Of a stretch of 64,000 nucleotides of DNA, positions 1-9,374 are shown piece by piece. The notes under the pieces are model-generated. The model was not told the DNA's origin. It saw only the letters and a program-made list of their open reading frames with translations, and searched no databases. Each line of letters opens with the position of its first letter. The stretch's first letter is position 1. Source of the DNA: Bacteriovoracaceae bacterium (GTDB lineage: Bacteria; Bdellovibrionota; Bacteriovoracia; Bacteriovoracales; Bacteriovoracaceae); contig JABIHA010000068.1 of assembly GCA_018649885.1 (NCBI GenBank), forward strand, positions 45,369-109,368, read 5' to 3'. The position numbers and the translations under genes are program-made.

Positions 1-420
1 TACTGTTTTCAAAACCAACATATCTTTTTCAACATTTCCTTTGATAAGATATCTATTTAAAAGACCAAAGCTTTTAATAGCGTAACCTTTGTCTTTCAAA
101 ACTTTTAAAATATATGATTTACCGGTTCTTCCGTTACCGTCGTGAAATGGATGGAGGGCCACGAAGCGCATCCAAAACTTAGCACATGCCAGAGCTGTTT
201 GATCTAAGCCAGTAGCAAGGAAGACCTCATTATCAAAATCGATTATGACATCTCCAATTTGATAGTAAACTTGAAGTGGAGTAGCGAACTTAACCTCTAG
301 CCCGTCTCTAGCTATGCAGTTAACTTCTACATTTCTCAGGCCCTGAACTCCCTCAAAAGATCTAATTCTTGAGTTAAGAAGGCTGAGTTCATTAATTTTT
401 TGAATACTCTGCTGTGACAC
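1..420 (-). CDS. Fic-domain protein, C-terminus cut off by window edge
   Basis: The reverse strand is open from a GTG at 420 to the window edge (140 codons), with the ribosome site GAGGGG about 6 bases upstream. Around residue 95-106 it carries HPFHDGNGRTGK, the Fic catalytic loop (HxFx[DE]GNGRxxR) with the invariant His, Asp, Gly-Asn-Gly and Arg; the last position is Lys instead of Arg. Fic enzymes transfer AMP or related groups from nucleotides onto protein hydroxyls. No inhibitory helix motif is seen in the visible part, and the rest of the protein lies outside the window. It could be a toxin-like Fic or a housekeeping AMPylator; partners are not visible. Confidence 0.8.
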   Translation of the reverse strand, partial: MSQQSIQKINELSLLNSRIRSFEGVQGLRNVEVNCIARDGLEVKFATPLQVYYQIGDVIIDFDNEVFLATGLDQTALACAKFWMRFVALHPFHDGNGRTGKSYILKVLKDKGYAIKSFGLLNRYLIKGNVEKDMLVLKTV

Positions 421-625
421 TAAATATCCCCTCAATCTCTAAATATGTGAAAGGTATATATAGGGGAACTCACAATTGAAACCACAAATTGATTCAATGT
501 TCCAAAATGCCCCGATTTATCCTATTTCAGGCATGTAAGTGATAAAAATTTCATGTTTCAATGCTGAAGAATCTGTGGATTTTAAAGTAAGGGTGACTAG
601 ATGAAGGCACCCTCAGTTAGAAAAA

Positions 626-1063
626 TTATTGCTTTTTACAAATATCTGCTTCAATGGAAAATTGCTCAGAGCCTGCTTCACTTACAACAGTAAAATCCAC
701 AGTAAATGAACTTCCGCTAAATGTAGTTTCAATATAGTCTAGATAGTAATCACCATTTGAATCAGTGTTGTAGACAACTTCCTCTACAATCGTTTTTGCA
801 GCTTTTAAACTTCCTGTATAACAAATATTTGTTGGAGCGAATTCCTCATAAACAAATGCAAGATTTTCTGCATCGTAACCATGCTCCATTTCTATGACTA
901 CTTGATTGCCCTTAATAGCACTTTTGTCTACAGACTCAGTACTTACAAGCTCGATGATGGCCTCATCAGAATAAGTTAAAACAACAGTGTTCTCACTCGC
1001 TTGTGCATTTGATAGTATTTGAATAAATAAAAAGCTCACTACTGCCAAAGTAATATTTCTCAT
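626..1063 (-). CDS. Small secreted protein of unknown function
   Basis: This 145-residue protein has a clear signal peptide (MRNITLAVVSFLFIQ..., predicted cleavage after NAQA) and two cysteines near the C-terminal half (NICYTG and ADICKK) that could form a disulfide. The start at 1063 is chosen because AAAGGGA lies 8 bases upstream; upstream in-frame starts (1069, 1132) would place extra charged residues before the signal peptide. I recognise no family. It stands alone, divergent from the next gene to the right. Confidence 0.65.
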   Translation of the reverse strand: MRNITLAVVSFLFIQILSNAQASENTVVLTYSDEAIIELVSTESVDKSAIKGNQVVIEMEHGYDAENLAFVYEEFAPTNICYTGSLKAAKTIVEEVVYNTDSNGDYYLDYIETTFSGSSFTVDFTVVSEAGSEQFSIEADICKKQ

Positions 1064-1163
1064 CACCATAATCCCTTTTTTGAGTTTGAATCCAGCTCTA
1101 ACAATCACTGCCTCTAAAGTCTTATGATTCACAGGGGTGTGAACTTTTTCTATGCCTTGTTAA

Positions 1164-1189
1164 CTTTGCGCATTACAATCTACGCAAAG
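1164..1189. repeat. Inverted repeat between divergent genes
   Basis: CTTTGCG and CGCAAAG form a 7-bp inverted repeat separated by 12 bases, in the intergenic space between two divergently transcribed secreted-protein genes. It could be an operator or a hairpin; there is no T-run to make it a terminator. Confidence 0.35.
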
Positions 1190-1272
1190 CGTATGGGAAG
1201 TTTTTTCATCTCCTTTGAAATTTCAAACACTTTTCATTAAATCTTTATGAATCATATCCTGGGGGGGATTTT

Positions 1273-1584
1273 GTGCTTAAATCATTTTTGGTCATGTGGT
1301 TGTGCCTATATTCAGTTTCTGTCAGTGCTTCACTGACAAGTGGCTCAGAGTATTCTATTAAGTTCATCACAAAAAATGGTATATCGACCGCTGAGTTTCC
1401 TGGCATCAGTGCCTTTAGGGAGGGCACTTATATTTCTATAATTGTCGATAAACCTAGAGAGTCGATTTTCATAGGCCTTCAGGGTAATTGGAATGGGGGA
1501 AAAATTCCCACAACCCTAAAAGATGGCAGGGAAACCTTCTTGGAGGAGGAGTATTACTTGGCAGCGATGAAAGATATCTATTAA
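1273..1584 (+). CDS. Secreted protein, 5' part of a frame-disrupted gene
   Basis: Starts at GTG 1273 after a G7 run acting as ribosome site, and has a signal peptide (MLKSFLVMWLCLYSVSVSA). The reading frame is sensible up to about residue 76 (GLQGNWNGGK), encoded by a GGGGGAAAAA run at 1495-1504. Past that point the -1 frame reads on smoothly into the overlapping downstream frame that ends at 1982, while this frame soon stops at 1584. The two parts are probably one gene of about 235 residues with a one-base loss or a slip at the homopolymers. No family is recognised. Confidence 0.5.
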   Translation: MLKSFLVMWLCLYSVSVSASLTSGSEYSIKFITKNGISTAEFPGISAFREGTYISIIVDKPRESIFIGLQGNWNGGKIPTTLKDGRETFLEEEYYLAAMKDIY

Positions 1585-1982
1585 GGACAAGAACTAGAGG
1601 TATAAATGGTGTGAGAATTGAAAGATCAAGCGAAGTACTCTTTTTAAGAGATGCCGTAATATCCAATAGAATGAATCCCATCAGAAATAAAAATGGATAT
1701 TTGGGGCCCAAAAAAGCAGTAGAGTTAGGAGAAATTTTATCAGATACCTTCGGACTTGAGCTAAGGCTTCATTTAACAATAGAAACTAACTACAAAAACG
1801 ATGACGTACTTATCAAAGAGCTGAAGCAGCTGGCCTCTAGAAGGCAAAAATCTCAATCTCTCCCCGCCCGTGAAAGATTTTTCCACCATATCATCCCAGC
1901 AGGTCCTAGATTTGTGAGAAAGAGCGCGGGCCCGAGTGCTTGCGCTACAGTGTTACAACTTGCAGATTTAGCCACTCCTTAA
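1488..1982 (+). CDS. 3' part of the frame-disrupted secreted protein
   Basis: This frame opens with TTG at 1488 inside the preceding gene and has no ribosome site of its own. Read as a -1 continuation from the GGGGGAAAAA run it gives ...GGKNSHNPKRWQGN..., then a Gly-rich stretch and SDERYLLRTRTRGINGV, which looks like ordinary coding sequence. The last 40 residues (SLPARERFF..., ending LQLADLATP) are compositionally different and may be degraded. Treat the pair as one broken or frameshifted gene rather than two genes. Function unknown. Confidence 0.45.
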   Translation: MEWGKNSHNPKRWQGNLLGGGVLLGSDERYLLRTRTRGINGVRIERSSEVLFLRDAVISNRMNPIRNKNGYLGPKKAVELGEILSDTFGLELRLHLTIETNYKNDDVLIKELKQLASRRQKSQSLPARERFFHHIIPAGPRFVRKSAGPSACATVLQLADLATP

Positions 1983-2044
1983 GCACCCTGCACAGCGAAT
2001 CAACTAGTTATTTCAAGATCTTTCAATATATCAAAGCTCATATT

Positions 2045-2073
2045 TTGACATGGCCATTTAACTTTTGGACAAT
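2045..2073 (+). promoter_or_regulatory. Sigma-70-like promoter of the lipase gene
   Basis: TTGACA at 2045-2050 and GACAAT at 2068-2073 are separated by exactly 17 bases. A transcript would begin near 2080, just before the ribosome site GGAGACG at 2090. This argues for the ATG at 2101 as start and against the in-frame TTG at 2065, which lies inside the promoter. Confidence 0.55.
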
Positions 2074-2100
2074 GGTCTCCAAATCAAACTGGAGACGAAA

Positions 2101-2916
2101 ATGAAATGGATTTCATCATTTTTGCTTATACTGATAATTCTTACAAGCTCAGCTTTTGCATCAAGTAGAACCATTGTCTTTGCCCATGGTATGGGAGTTC
2201 CTACCGGAATTTACTCACTCAATAAAAGATTAACTAAATTTTTTAAAAGCGAAGGTTACAGGCTTCTAATAGCCAAGATACCTGCACAGGGCACTATTGA
2301 AAAAAGAGCGGCCAAACTTAATAAAGAGATTAGAAGGCTCGTACCATTTGGGAATTTTCATCTTATTGGCCATAGTATGGGTGGACTCGATGCAAGGCTT
2401 GCACTCAACAAAGGCACCTTTGCAAAAAGATGCCTAAGCTTAACAACTATGGCAACACCACACTTGGGCTCAAAGGTTGCCGACTATGTAGCAGAACTTT
2501 CAGATGGAAAGAAAAAAATTCCCGCGTTGTTAATATTAATGATTAACAAAATTTTCGGTGGAAAAATTGAAAATATAAGAAATCTTACGACCACATACAT
2601 GAGAGATAAATTCAACTTTCAAGTGAGTAACCTTCCCCGTGTTGATTACTACAGCACCGGCTACTTTATAGAAACTCCAGTGATGAAAAGTACCCCTATC
2701 CCTTGGGCCTGGCTCACACATAAAATTAATGTAGATGCAGGTGATAAACACAATGACGGTCTTGTTTCCACTGATCGTGCCAAATGGGGAACTTATCTTG
2801 GATCATTTCCAGGAGACCACTGGGCACAAACAGCACCTATCCCCTACAAGGGGAAAATTATCTACAAAGATGTTTTTAAGAAAGTTATTGATAATTTGAA
2901 AAGTAATTATCCTTAG
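2101..2916 (+). CDS. Secreted triacylglycerol lipase/esterase (alpha/beta hydrolase)
   Basis: A 271-residue exported hydrolase. Start ATG 2101 follows GGAGACGAAA. Residues 1-21 form a signal peptide (ending SSAFA). HGMG near residue 29 is the oxyanion-hole loop, GHSMGG near residue 92 holds the nucleophilic serine, an Asp in DKHNDGLVS (about residue 217) and the His in GDHW (about residue 239) complete a likely Ser-Asp-His triad. The order and the HNDGLVS motif match bacterial triacylglycerol lipases of the LipA/Pseudomonas type. It probably hydrolyses host or environmental lipids outside the cytoplasm. It ends 4 bases inside the convergent glycosyltransferase gene. Confidence 0.85.
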   Translation: MKWISSFLLILIILTSSAFASSRTIVFAHGMGVPTGIYSLNKRLTKFFKSEGYRLLIAKIPAQGTIEKRAAKLNKEIRRLVPFGNFHLIGHSMGGLDARLALNKGTFAKRCLSLTTMATPHLGSKVADYVAELSDGKKKIPALLILMINKIFGGKIENIRNLTTTYMRDKFNFQVSNLPRVDYYSTGYFIETPVMKSTPIPWAWLTHKINVDAGDKHNDGLVSTDRAKWGTYLGSFPGDHWAQTAPIPYKGKIIYKDVFKKVIDNLKSNYP

Positions 2917-4016
2917 GGCGTGTCTTCAAAAACAGAATCGATAAAACCTTTTATTTTTGTTTTAAATATATCTTTTGAAAAACACTCAGCGCGATCAAAA
3001 AGAATTTTTCTCTCAAAATCTTTTTGATCGTACTCTCTGACTGCCTCTATGAGAGATTCCACTGTGGGCTCATTAAAAAATTTTGCGACATTATCATTTA
3101 AGGTCTCGAGAACACCACCAGCACGATAGGCTATAAGAGGTGTACCTGCAGCTAGTACCTCAAGTGGTGTTATGCCAAAGTCTTCTACTCCTGGAAAAAT
3201 AAATCCCTTGGCGCGCGCCATTAAACTGACAATCTCTTCTCTGGAAATTCTCCCAAGAAATTCAATATTAGACTTGGCCATTTTTTTTAGTTTGTCTTCA
3301 TCTTGACCAGAACCCACAATTTTTAATTTTTTCCCTAGAATATTAAAAGCACCCACTGCTAAATCAATTTTTTTATTGGGAGCAAAGGCGCCTACACTTA
3401 AGTAAAAATCTTCTCTTTCGGGAGGACTTTTTTGAACTTCTCTAAATGAATCTAGATCTACAAAGGGATTAATAACAGTCGCAGGTCTGTGATAAAAAAA
3501 TTCAATTCTTTTTTTTACAAATTCAGAGTTAGAAATAAAGTGATCAACATTTTGGTTGGAAATATAGTCCCATGTTTGCAAATAGGGACGACATATATGC
3601 CCGCTCGCTCTCACGATAGGATTTGTGCCCTTACCAAAATAATTTCCAAATTGGTCATATATATATCTCATTGGGCTATGAATATAGCTTATATGTTTTG
3701 ATCCAGAGGGTTTGAGTAGACCCTTGATTACACAGTGGCTGCTACTAAGTACTAAATCGGCATCTTCGACTATTTTCATCCTCCCTATGGCGGATGGAAA
3801 AAGGGGAAGAAACTTTCTGTAGTTTTCAAAGATTCCGGGTATATTTTGAAGAAAGGAAGTTCTAATTTCCCTATTTTCAATGGCCGGGGATAGCTTTCCC
3901 TTGTCGTAAATGAGTGTATAAAGAGGGGCATCTGGAAACATTTCGCAAAATGCCTCTAAAATCCATTCCCCTCCCCTAAAACCGGTTAACCAGTCATGAA
4001 GAAGTACTACTTTCAT
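2913..4016 (-). CDS. Glycosyltransferase family 4
   Basis: A 367-residue GT-B fold glycosyltransferase. The N-terminal Rossmann half begins MKVVLLHDWLTGFRGGE, the donor-binding half contains FYLSVGAFAPNKKIDLAVGAF and the GT4 signature region FIFPGVEDFGITPLEVLAAGTPLIAYRAGG (about residues 268-300) with the E-x7-E type motif. Such enzymes move a sugar from a nucleotide donor to a lipid or polysaccharide acceptor at the inner membrane face. It is not in a sugar-polymer cluster, so the acceptor cannot be named. No signal peptide or membrane helix is visible. Confidence 0.85.
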   Translation of the reverse strand: MKVVLLHDWLTGFRGGEWILEAFCEMFPDAPLYTLIYDKGKLSPAIENREIRTSFLQNIPGIFENYRKFLPLFPSAIGRMKIVEDADLVLSSSHCVIKGLLKPSGSKHISYIHSPMRYIYDQFGNYFGKGTNPIVRASGHICRPYLQTWDYISNQNVDHFISNSEFVKKRIEFFYHRPATVINPFVDLDSFREVQKSPPEREDFYLSVGAFAPNKKIDLAVGAFNILGKKLKIVGSGQDEDKLKKMAKSNIEFLGRISREEIVSLMARAKGFIFPGVEDFGITPLEVLAAGTPLIAYRAGGVLETLNDNVAKFFNEPTVESLIEAVREYDQKDFERKILFDRAECFSKDIFKTKIKGFIDSVFEDTP

Positions 4017-4089
4017 GCATAGAGTCTATCAAATCCGCATTGCCTATTAAAGCCAATTGTGACATTTTTATAACCTCTGGAGAATCATC

Positions 4090-4812
4090 ATGATTGAAGT
4101 ATTTCGCTCGCTAAAAGAAGTTATGGCACTAGAAAATAAAATCAAAAGACATATGGATGTTATTGATGAAGAGAAAAAGAGAATTTCCTTTATAGAAAAC
4201 CAAAGAAAATTAAAACAAGATAAGTTAGAAGAGCAAAATAAATTGACCTCTTCAGTAAGAGCAAAATCTACAAGTGATGAAAACGAACTTGAAAAAATTG
4301 ACTCCCAAATTGAAAGAGTTAAACAAAGAATCCCACTTTTAAAAACTGACACCCAAATAAAAGCGACTGAACAAGAAGCTGCTAGTCTCGATGAAAAAAA
4401 AGACCAACTAGAAACAACGCTTCTGGAAGAAATTGAACAGCTTGAACAACTCAGTGATAGCATAAAAGAGCATGAAAATTTTCTAAAGGGATCTATCCAA
4501 ACACTTGCTGATATAAATAAAGAAGTTGATGAAAAAACTGCCAAAGAAAATAAGGAAATTAATAACCTTCAAACAAGAGTGAGTGCTCTACTAGAAGATA
4601 TCCCCTTACAATACCGGAATAAATACCACGATGTTAATAAGAGATACTTATTCAACAATCCTTTAACCTCAGAAGAAAATGGCATTTGCGAAATATGCCA
4701 AATGCAAATTACATCCCTTCAACACATGGCCATTGAGAAAATGGCAACTTTTGAAGCCTGTTCAGGCTGCAACCGAATTTTCCTTCCCCATAAAGTCGCC
4801 CACAACCTATGA
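4090..4812 (+). CDS. Coiled-coil protein with C4 zinc ribbon (DUF164-type)
   Basis: 240 residues. Residues 5-180 are an almost continuous charged coiled coil rich in Lys, Glu and Gln. The C-terminus has CEIC and CSGC pairs (about residues 200-225), a C4 zinc ribbon. This layout matches the DUF164/CdsZ family found widely in bacteria, whose members have been linked to nucleic acid or ribosome-associated functions. Its end overlaps the convergent RND gene by 6 bases. The product is probably cytoplasmic because no signal peptide is present. Confidence 0.8.
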   Translation: MIEVFRSLKEVMALENKIKRHMDVIDEEKKRISFIENQRKLKQDKLEEQNKLTSSVRAKSTSDENELEKIDSQIERVKQRIPLLKTDTQIKATEQEAASLDEKKDQLETTLLEEIEQLEQLSDSIKEHENFLKGSIQTLADINKEVDEKTAKENKEINNLQTRVSALLEDIPLQYRNKYHDVNKRYLFNNPLTSEENGICEICQMQITSLQHMAIEKMATFEACSGCNRIFLPHKVAHNL

Positions 4813-7800
4813 CGGTTGTGAAAATGTATCACTTGGTGGAATGATTTCTCTTTCGCCCCTACTGGAATCCCGATTACTTTTATAGTTCTTGTACTTCCTA
4901 AGTAAATCAAAATAAATGTAGCAAAGACAAGGCACAAAAATTAGCGTTAAGGCCGTAGAAAAAATAAGACCGTAGGCAAAACTTAAGGCCATCGGTTTTA
5001 AAAATGGGTCCCCACCCGGCGAGTGAGCAATGGGAAGAAGACCTGCAACTGTGGTGAAAGTCGTAAGGATAACGGGTCTAAACCTAGACTTAGCAGCCTG
5101 TCTAATAGCTTCTTTTACATTATCTAGTTCTGCCATTTTTATATTTATAAAATTAACGAGAACAATTGAATCATTAACAACAACTCCCACGAGTCCAATG
5201 ACACCAAGTAATGCCATGAAACTGATGGCCTTTCCCATAACAAAGAAGGTTATGACAACACCTATTAATCCAAGGGGAATAGCAGACATAATGATCAATG
5301 GCTGGATGAGACTAGTAAACATGGCAACTAAAATGGTAAAAATGATAAAAAGAGCAATGATTGCGGCCCTAGAAAGTCTCATCATAGATTCCTGAGTATC
5401 TTTATTTTCACCACCAAACTCGAAGTTTAATTTTGGGTATTGTAATAATAGATTTGTCACATATGGCTTCATAGTTTTAGCTGCTCCCACTGGAGTCGTA
5501 ATGCTTTTATTTAACTCAGCTGTTATAGAGATTGTTCTCTTTCGATTAAATCTTCGTATTACAAATGCTCCAGGTTTTTCACTAGCGGTAGCAACTTTTG
5601 AAAGCTTTATTCTTCTGCCTTGATTATTTAAAACATAGATCTGATCCAGCGACTCGAGACTGCTTTTGGCCTGGTCATTAACTTGGACGACAATATCTAT
5701 ATCCTCATCGCTTTCTCTAATCTGTGTAACCTCATCTTCTGAAAAGGCCATACGAAGCTCCAATGCCACTTTTCTTGCTGTTAAGCCAAGCCTTAGAGCT
5801 TCTGATTCATTGATTGAATATACTATTTGCTTTTTGCCTTCTTCATAATCTACTTCGGTACTGACCACTCCTTCAACAGAAGAAAGCTTCTCTTCAATGG
5901 TTCTCGCTACCGATTTCATAAGATTTAAGTCTTCACCCCTGAGCTGGATATCCACAGGCTTGCCTTTAGGTGGTCCCCCTTGCGCTTTTTTCGTCAGCAC
6001 TTCAAACCCCTCTAAAACCCCTTTAGTTTTAGAAATAAGATCAGCTACGATTTCATCTGTCCCTCTATTTCTCATATCAGGTGAAGTTAAATAAATGGAA
6101 AATGTTCCATAGTGAGTTCCAGAGCGATTTCCATGATCTCCTCTTAAAAGTCCAACTTGTGATCTCAGTCCTTCAAACTCATCTTTTGTAACATTTTTAA
6201 GAATGATTTTTTCCGCACTTTTCATGGCTTCATCTGTAACCCTAAGAGGTGTTCCCACAGGTCCTTTCAAGTGCATAAAAACTATCCGGACATCATCTCC
6301 CGGAAATAATTCAAACTTCATCTGCTTCGCCAAAAGAAGGGATCCCACAAACATAATAAGAAAGAAGCTCACTACTGATTTTGGAAACTTCAAAGCAAAA
6401 TTCAAACTCATAGAATAAGATTTTGACAGTGGTTCGTACCATCTTTTCTTATTCTTTTTCACTTTTTTAACTTTTACAAATTCAGCTAAGTGAGAAGGAA
6501 GAATAAAGAAACATTCAAACCAAGAGGCCAGTAAACAAATGATAACAACAGCTGGGACAGGCCATAAAAACTTGCCCATTATGCCGCCCATAAATAAGAG
6601 GGCCCCAAATGCTGCAATTGTCGTTAAAACCGTGGCCAAAACTGGTTTTTGAGTTTGCACAGCGGCCTTAATAGCAGCCTCTTTAGGCTTCATTCCCGCT
6701 TCAATATATTGATAGAATTGTTCAGCAACAATTATGGAATCATCAACTAACATCCCCAAAACAAGTATCAGTCCAAACATGGAGATAAGATTTATATTCA
6801 TTCCCACCATGTCCATCGCGGAAAAGGAAACCAAGAAAGCCAGTGGTGCTCCCAATGAGGTTACTAGAGAGGTCCTGAAATTTAAAAAGAGCATCAAGCA
6901 AAGAAAAACAAGAAATATCCCTTGCATGCCATTTTTTGTTAAAACTCCAAGTCTTCTTTTTACATAAAAACTTAAATCATCCATTAGTGTGTAAGAGAAA
7001 TCACTATATCTCTCTTCTTTAAAGAATTCCTCAATAACGCGCTTCACTTTTTTTGTGGATCTAATATTATCGGCAGACTCTTTTTTTCTTATATTTAAAA
7101 TGACTGCTGGTTTTCCAGAAGCCCGCTCCAGCACACTCGACTCTTTAAGTTGCTCTTCAACTATCGCCACATCAGAGACCCTGACCTTAAAGCCCATGGA
7201 GTTTGACCTAATAATGACCTCTTCGACATCCTTAGCATCAACAAACTCAGATATGGTCCTGACCATAATGTCTTCGGCACCAAGCTTGATATTACCGGCC
7301 GATAAATTTATGTTTCGAGATTTAATGGCCCCTGCTACTTCAGACATTGTTAGGTCATAGGAATTCAATTTCTCTAAATCAACTGCCACTTTAATAATTT
7401 TTTCTCTATCACCACTTAAATCAACAAGAGCAATATCTTGTATATCTTCAATTGAATTTTGAAGGCTCTTTGCCACTCTCCGACGATCCCATACCTCGCC
7501 ACCTGTGACTGCTACTTTTATAATTGATCGTCTGGTATTTTTAATATTGGTAACAGTAGGTTTTTCAACTTCATCCGGGAGATCACTCACTGTGTCTATA
7601 GCATTTTTTATATCGTCCAGTACCAACTGAGTGTCTGCATCAGCTTCTAGAGTGCCATAAAGAATTGATCTGCCCTCTGCTGAAATAGCATTTAGCTCTT
7701 TTAAACCTTCTGTCCCTTTAATGGCCCTCTCAAGAGGTATAGTCACAAGTTTTTCTACATCCTCACTACTTGAACCAGGATAACTTGCACTGACAATGAC

Positions 7801-7935
7801 AACTCCAAAATCCACATTGGGAAACATATCTTTTTGCAGCATGAAAGCAGAAAATGCTCCCGCAACTAAAATGGCGACTGAGACAAGATTGACTAGAAGG
7901 GAGCGCTCAACGCAAAACTTAATTAATTTTTCCAT
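4807..7935 (-). CDS. RND-family efflux transporter, inner-membrane pump
   Basis: About 1042 residues, the usual length of AcrB/MexB-like pumps. It starts MEKLIKFCVERSLLVN with a first membrane helix, two large periplasmic loops and the duplicated helix bundles. Asp-Asp in GMLVDDSIIVAEQF (helix 4) and GVVVNDSIVLVNF (helix 10) are seen; the first is the proton-relay signature. ATG 7935 is preferred over TTG 7950. It overlaps the upstream TolC-like gene by 13 bases, so the two are co-translated. No periplasmic adaptor gene lies with them, so an adaptor must be encoded elsewhere if the pump is tripartite. The sequence is closer to the Acr/HAE pumps than to the CusA metal pumps, but the substrate cannot be told. 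Confidence 0.9.
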   Translation of the reverse strand: MEKLIKFCVERSLLVNLVSVAILVAGAFSAFMLQKDMFPNVDFGVVIVSASYPGSSSEDVEKLVTIPLERAIKGTEGLKELNAISAEGRSILYGTLEADADTQLVLDDIKNAIDTVSDLPDEVEKPTVTNIKNTRRSIIKVAVTGGEVWDRRRVAKSLQNSIEDIQDIALVDLSGDREKIIKVAVDLEKLNSYDLTMSEVAGAIKSRNINLSAGNIKLGAEDIMVRTISEFVDAKDVEEVIIRSNSMGFKVRVSDVAIVEEQLKESSVLERASGKPAVILNIRKKESADNIRSTKKVKRVIEEFFKEERYSDFSYTLMDDLSFYVKRRLGVLTKNGMQGIFLVFLCLMLFLNFRTSLVTSLGAPLAFLVSFSAMDMVGMNINLISMFGLILVLGMLVDDSIIVAEQFYQYIEAGMKPKEAAIKAAVQTQKPVLATVLTTIAAFGALLFMGGIMGKFLWPVPAVVIICLLASWFECFFILPSHLAEFVKVKKVKKNKKRWYEPLSKSYSMSLNFALKFPKSVVSFFLIMFVGSLLLAKQMKFELFPGDDVRIVFMHLKGPVGTPLRVTDEAMKSAEKIILKNVTKDEFEGLRSQVGLLRGDHGNRSGTHYGTFSIYLTSPDMRNRGTDEIVADLISKTKGVLEGFEVLTKKAQGGPPKGKPVDIQLRGEDLNLMKSVARTIEEKLSSVEGVVSTEVDYEEGKKQIVYSINESEALRLGLTARKVALELRMAFSEDEVTQIRESDEDIDIVVQVNDQAKSSLESLDQIYVLNNQGRRIKLSKVATASEKPGAFVIRRFNRKRTISITAELNKSITTPVGAAKTMKPYVTNLLLQYPKLNFEFGGENKDTQESMMRLSRAAIIALFIIFTILVAMFTSLIQPLIIMSAIPLGLIGVVITFFVMGKAISFMALLGVIGLVGVVVNDSIVLVNFINIKMAELDNVKEAIRQAAKSRFRPVILTTFTTVAGLLPIAHSPGGDPFLKPMALSFAYGLIFSTALTLIFVPCLCYIYFDLLRKYKNYKSNRDSSRGEREIIPPSDTFSQPS

Positions 7936-9374
7936 ATTGTTTTTTCCCAATACATTAAAAATTCAACTAAATTATTAGAGTAATAAACTTTCTTGGCCTG
8001 GAGTATTTCCCATTTGGCGAGATGGGCCGCAAAGGATTTTTCAGTACTAATCAAATCCTCTTCAGCTCGAATGACTCGGTCTAAGTCTGCTCTACCAAGA
8101 TTGTACAGCCGATTAGTTTCTGACAGAGCTTTTTTACTAAGAAACCTTCTGGTTTCAGCTGACTTAACATTTTTTCTCACCTGACCAAGCTCCAGCTTAA
8201 GACTCTCAAAAGCAATTTTAATTGATTTCTTTGCTTTGCCCAAGTTTGATCCAGCCTGCTGTTTTTCTAAGACCACTTCAGACTTCTGAACATTTGCGGA
8301 TTCATTACCAAGTGGGTAAGAAACAGTTAAGCCAACTGACCACTCTCTATTTTTCCCGCCAAGCTTTCCGGTATTAAAAGAATCGGAAAAACTTTTATCG
8401 TAATCGTTAGTTTGATAGCTTGTGGCAAGAGATACTGTTGGCCAGTAATCAAGCCTAACCTCATTTTCCTTTTCATTTAAGTAGGACAACTTCTGCTCAA
8501 GAGATTTAATTTCAATATGCTGATCCAACTTGGCCGCAACACTTGATTCAAGTAAATTGTTACTATCTAGGACAAATTCCTTAATTTCAGAATCTGTGAT
8601 ACTTCGATTAACTGACTCAGAAAGAGTTCCAAGAGATGAGTAAAAATCTTTCCTTGCTTCCTCGTAACTTTCCAGTTGAAACTGCTGAGATATTTGAGAT
8701 TGATAGAGGTCTACTTTTTCTTTTAGACCATCGTTCACCTTTCTCTGAACATCTTTTTGGCGCCTTTTTGATCTCTGATATGCCATCTGTTGTAGATTAA
8801 TAATCGTTTTATTCAACCTAGCTGACACATAGGCACTATAAAAAGTTAAAAGAGCTTTTTGATCTACAAGATCAAGTGCCGACTTATTATAAGTTTCACT
8901 TAATCTGGCCATTTCCATTTGCTTATTAAATTCCCTTCCAAAAAAATTCTTGCCTAGGTCTTGTGAAACACTAAGCGTTTGGGAAAAGACATAGGGCTTT
9001 TTGGGAAGAGTTCCAATAGTAGCTGCTGGCCACTTGCTTCTATTATATTTTGTTAGAGCGTTTGTCAGACTCAAACTAGTTCCAAAACCAAAGGACTTTG
9101 AGACACCTAGGCTTGAATAGGTGTAATCAGTTTCAAGTGGACTGGTATTAGAAGTTGAAGTCTCAAGCCTGCTTGAGTTCTCACTTAAACTCCCGTCAAT
9201 GGACCAAGACTTAGTTGCACTCAAAGCAGCTTGTTCGAGCTCTGCAATCTTGCTTGAGTAAAAGTTTTCTTTAATAGAGCTATTTTCTTTCAAAAATTCC
9301 CCGATTAAAGATGCCGAGTAGACAGAAGTGACGCTGCAACTATAGATAATCACTAAAAAATACACTTTACTCAT
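7923..9374 (-). CDS. TolC-like outer-membrane efflux protein
   Basis: About 483 residues with a signal peptide (MSKVYFLVIIYSCSVTSVYS). The body has two copies of long amphipathic helices rich in Glu, Lys, Gln and Ser (for example around residues 150-270 and 350-460) separated by short beta stretches such as NREWSVGLTVSYPLG, the TolC plan. The start at 9374 is set by GAGGA 7 bases upstream; the longer frame lacks a ribosome site. It is the first gene of a two-gene operon with the RND pump and should form the outer-membrane exit channel. Confidence 0.8.
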   Translation of the reverse strand: MSKVYFLVIIYSCSVTSVYSASLIGEFLKENSSIKENFYSSKIAELEQAALSATKSWSIDGSLSENSSRLETSTSNTSPLETDYTYSSLGVSKSFGFGTSLSLTNALTKYNRSKWPAATIGTLPKKPYVFSQTLSVSQDLGKNFFGREFNKQMEMARLSETYNKSALDLVDQKALLTFYSAYVSARLNKTIINLQQMAYQRSKRRQKDVQRKVNDGLKEKVDLYQSQISQQFQLESYEEARKDFYSSLGTLSESVNRSITDSEIKEFVLDSNNLLESSVAAKLDQHIEIKSLEQKLSYLNEKENEVRLDYWPTVSLATSYQTNDYDKSFSDSFNTGKLGGKNREWSVGLTVSYPLGNESANVQKSEVVLEKQQAGSNLGKAKKSIKIAFESLKLELGQVRKNVKSAETRRFLSKKALSETNRLYNLGRADLDRVIRAEEDLISTEKSFAAHLAKWEILQAKKVYYSNNLVEFLMYWEKTIWKN

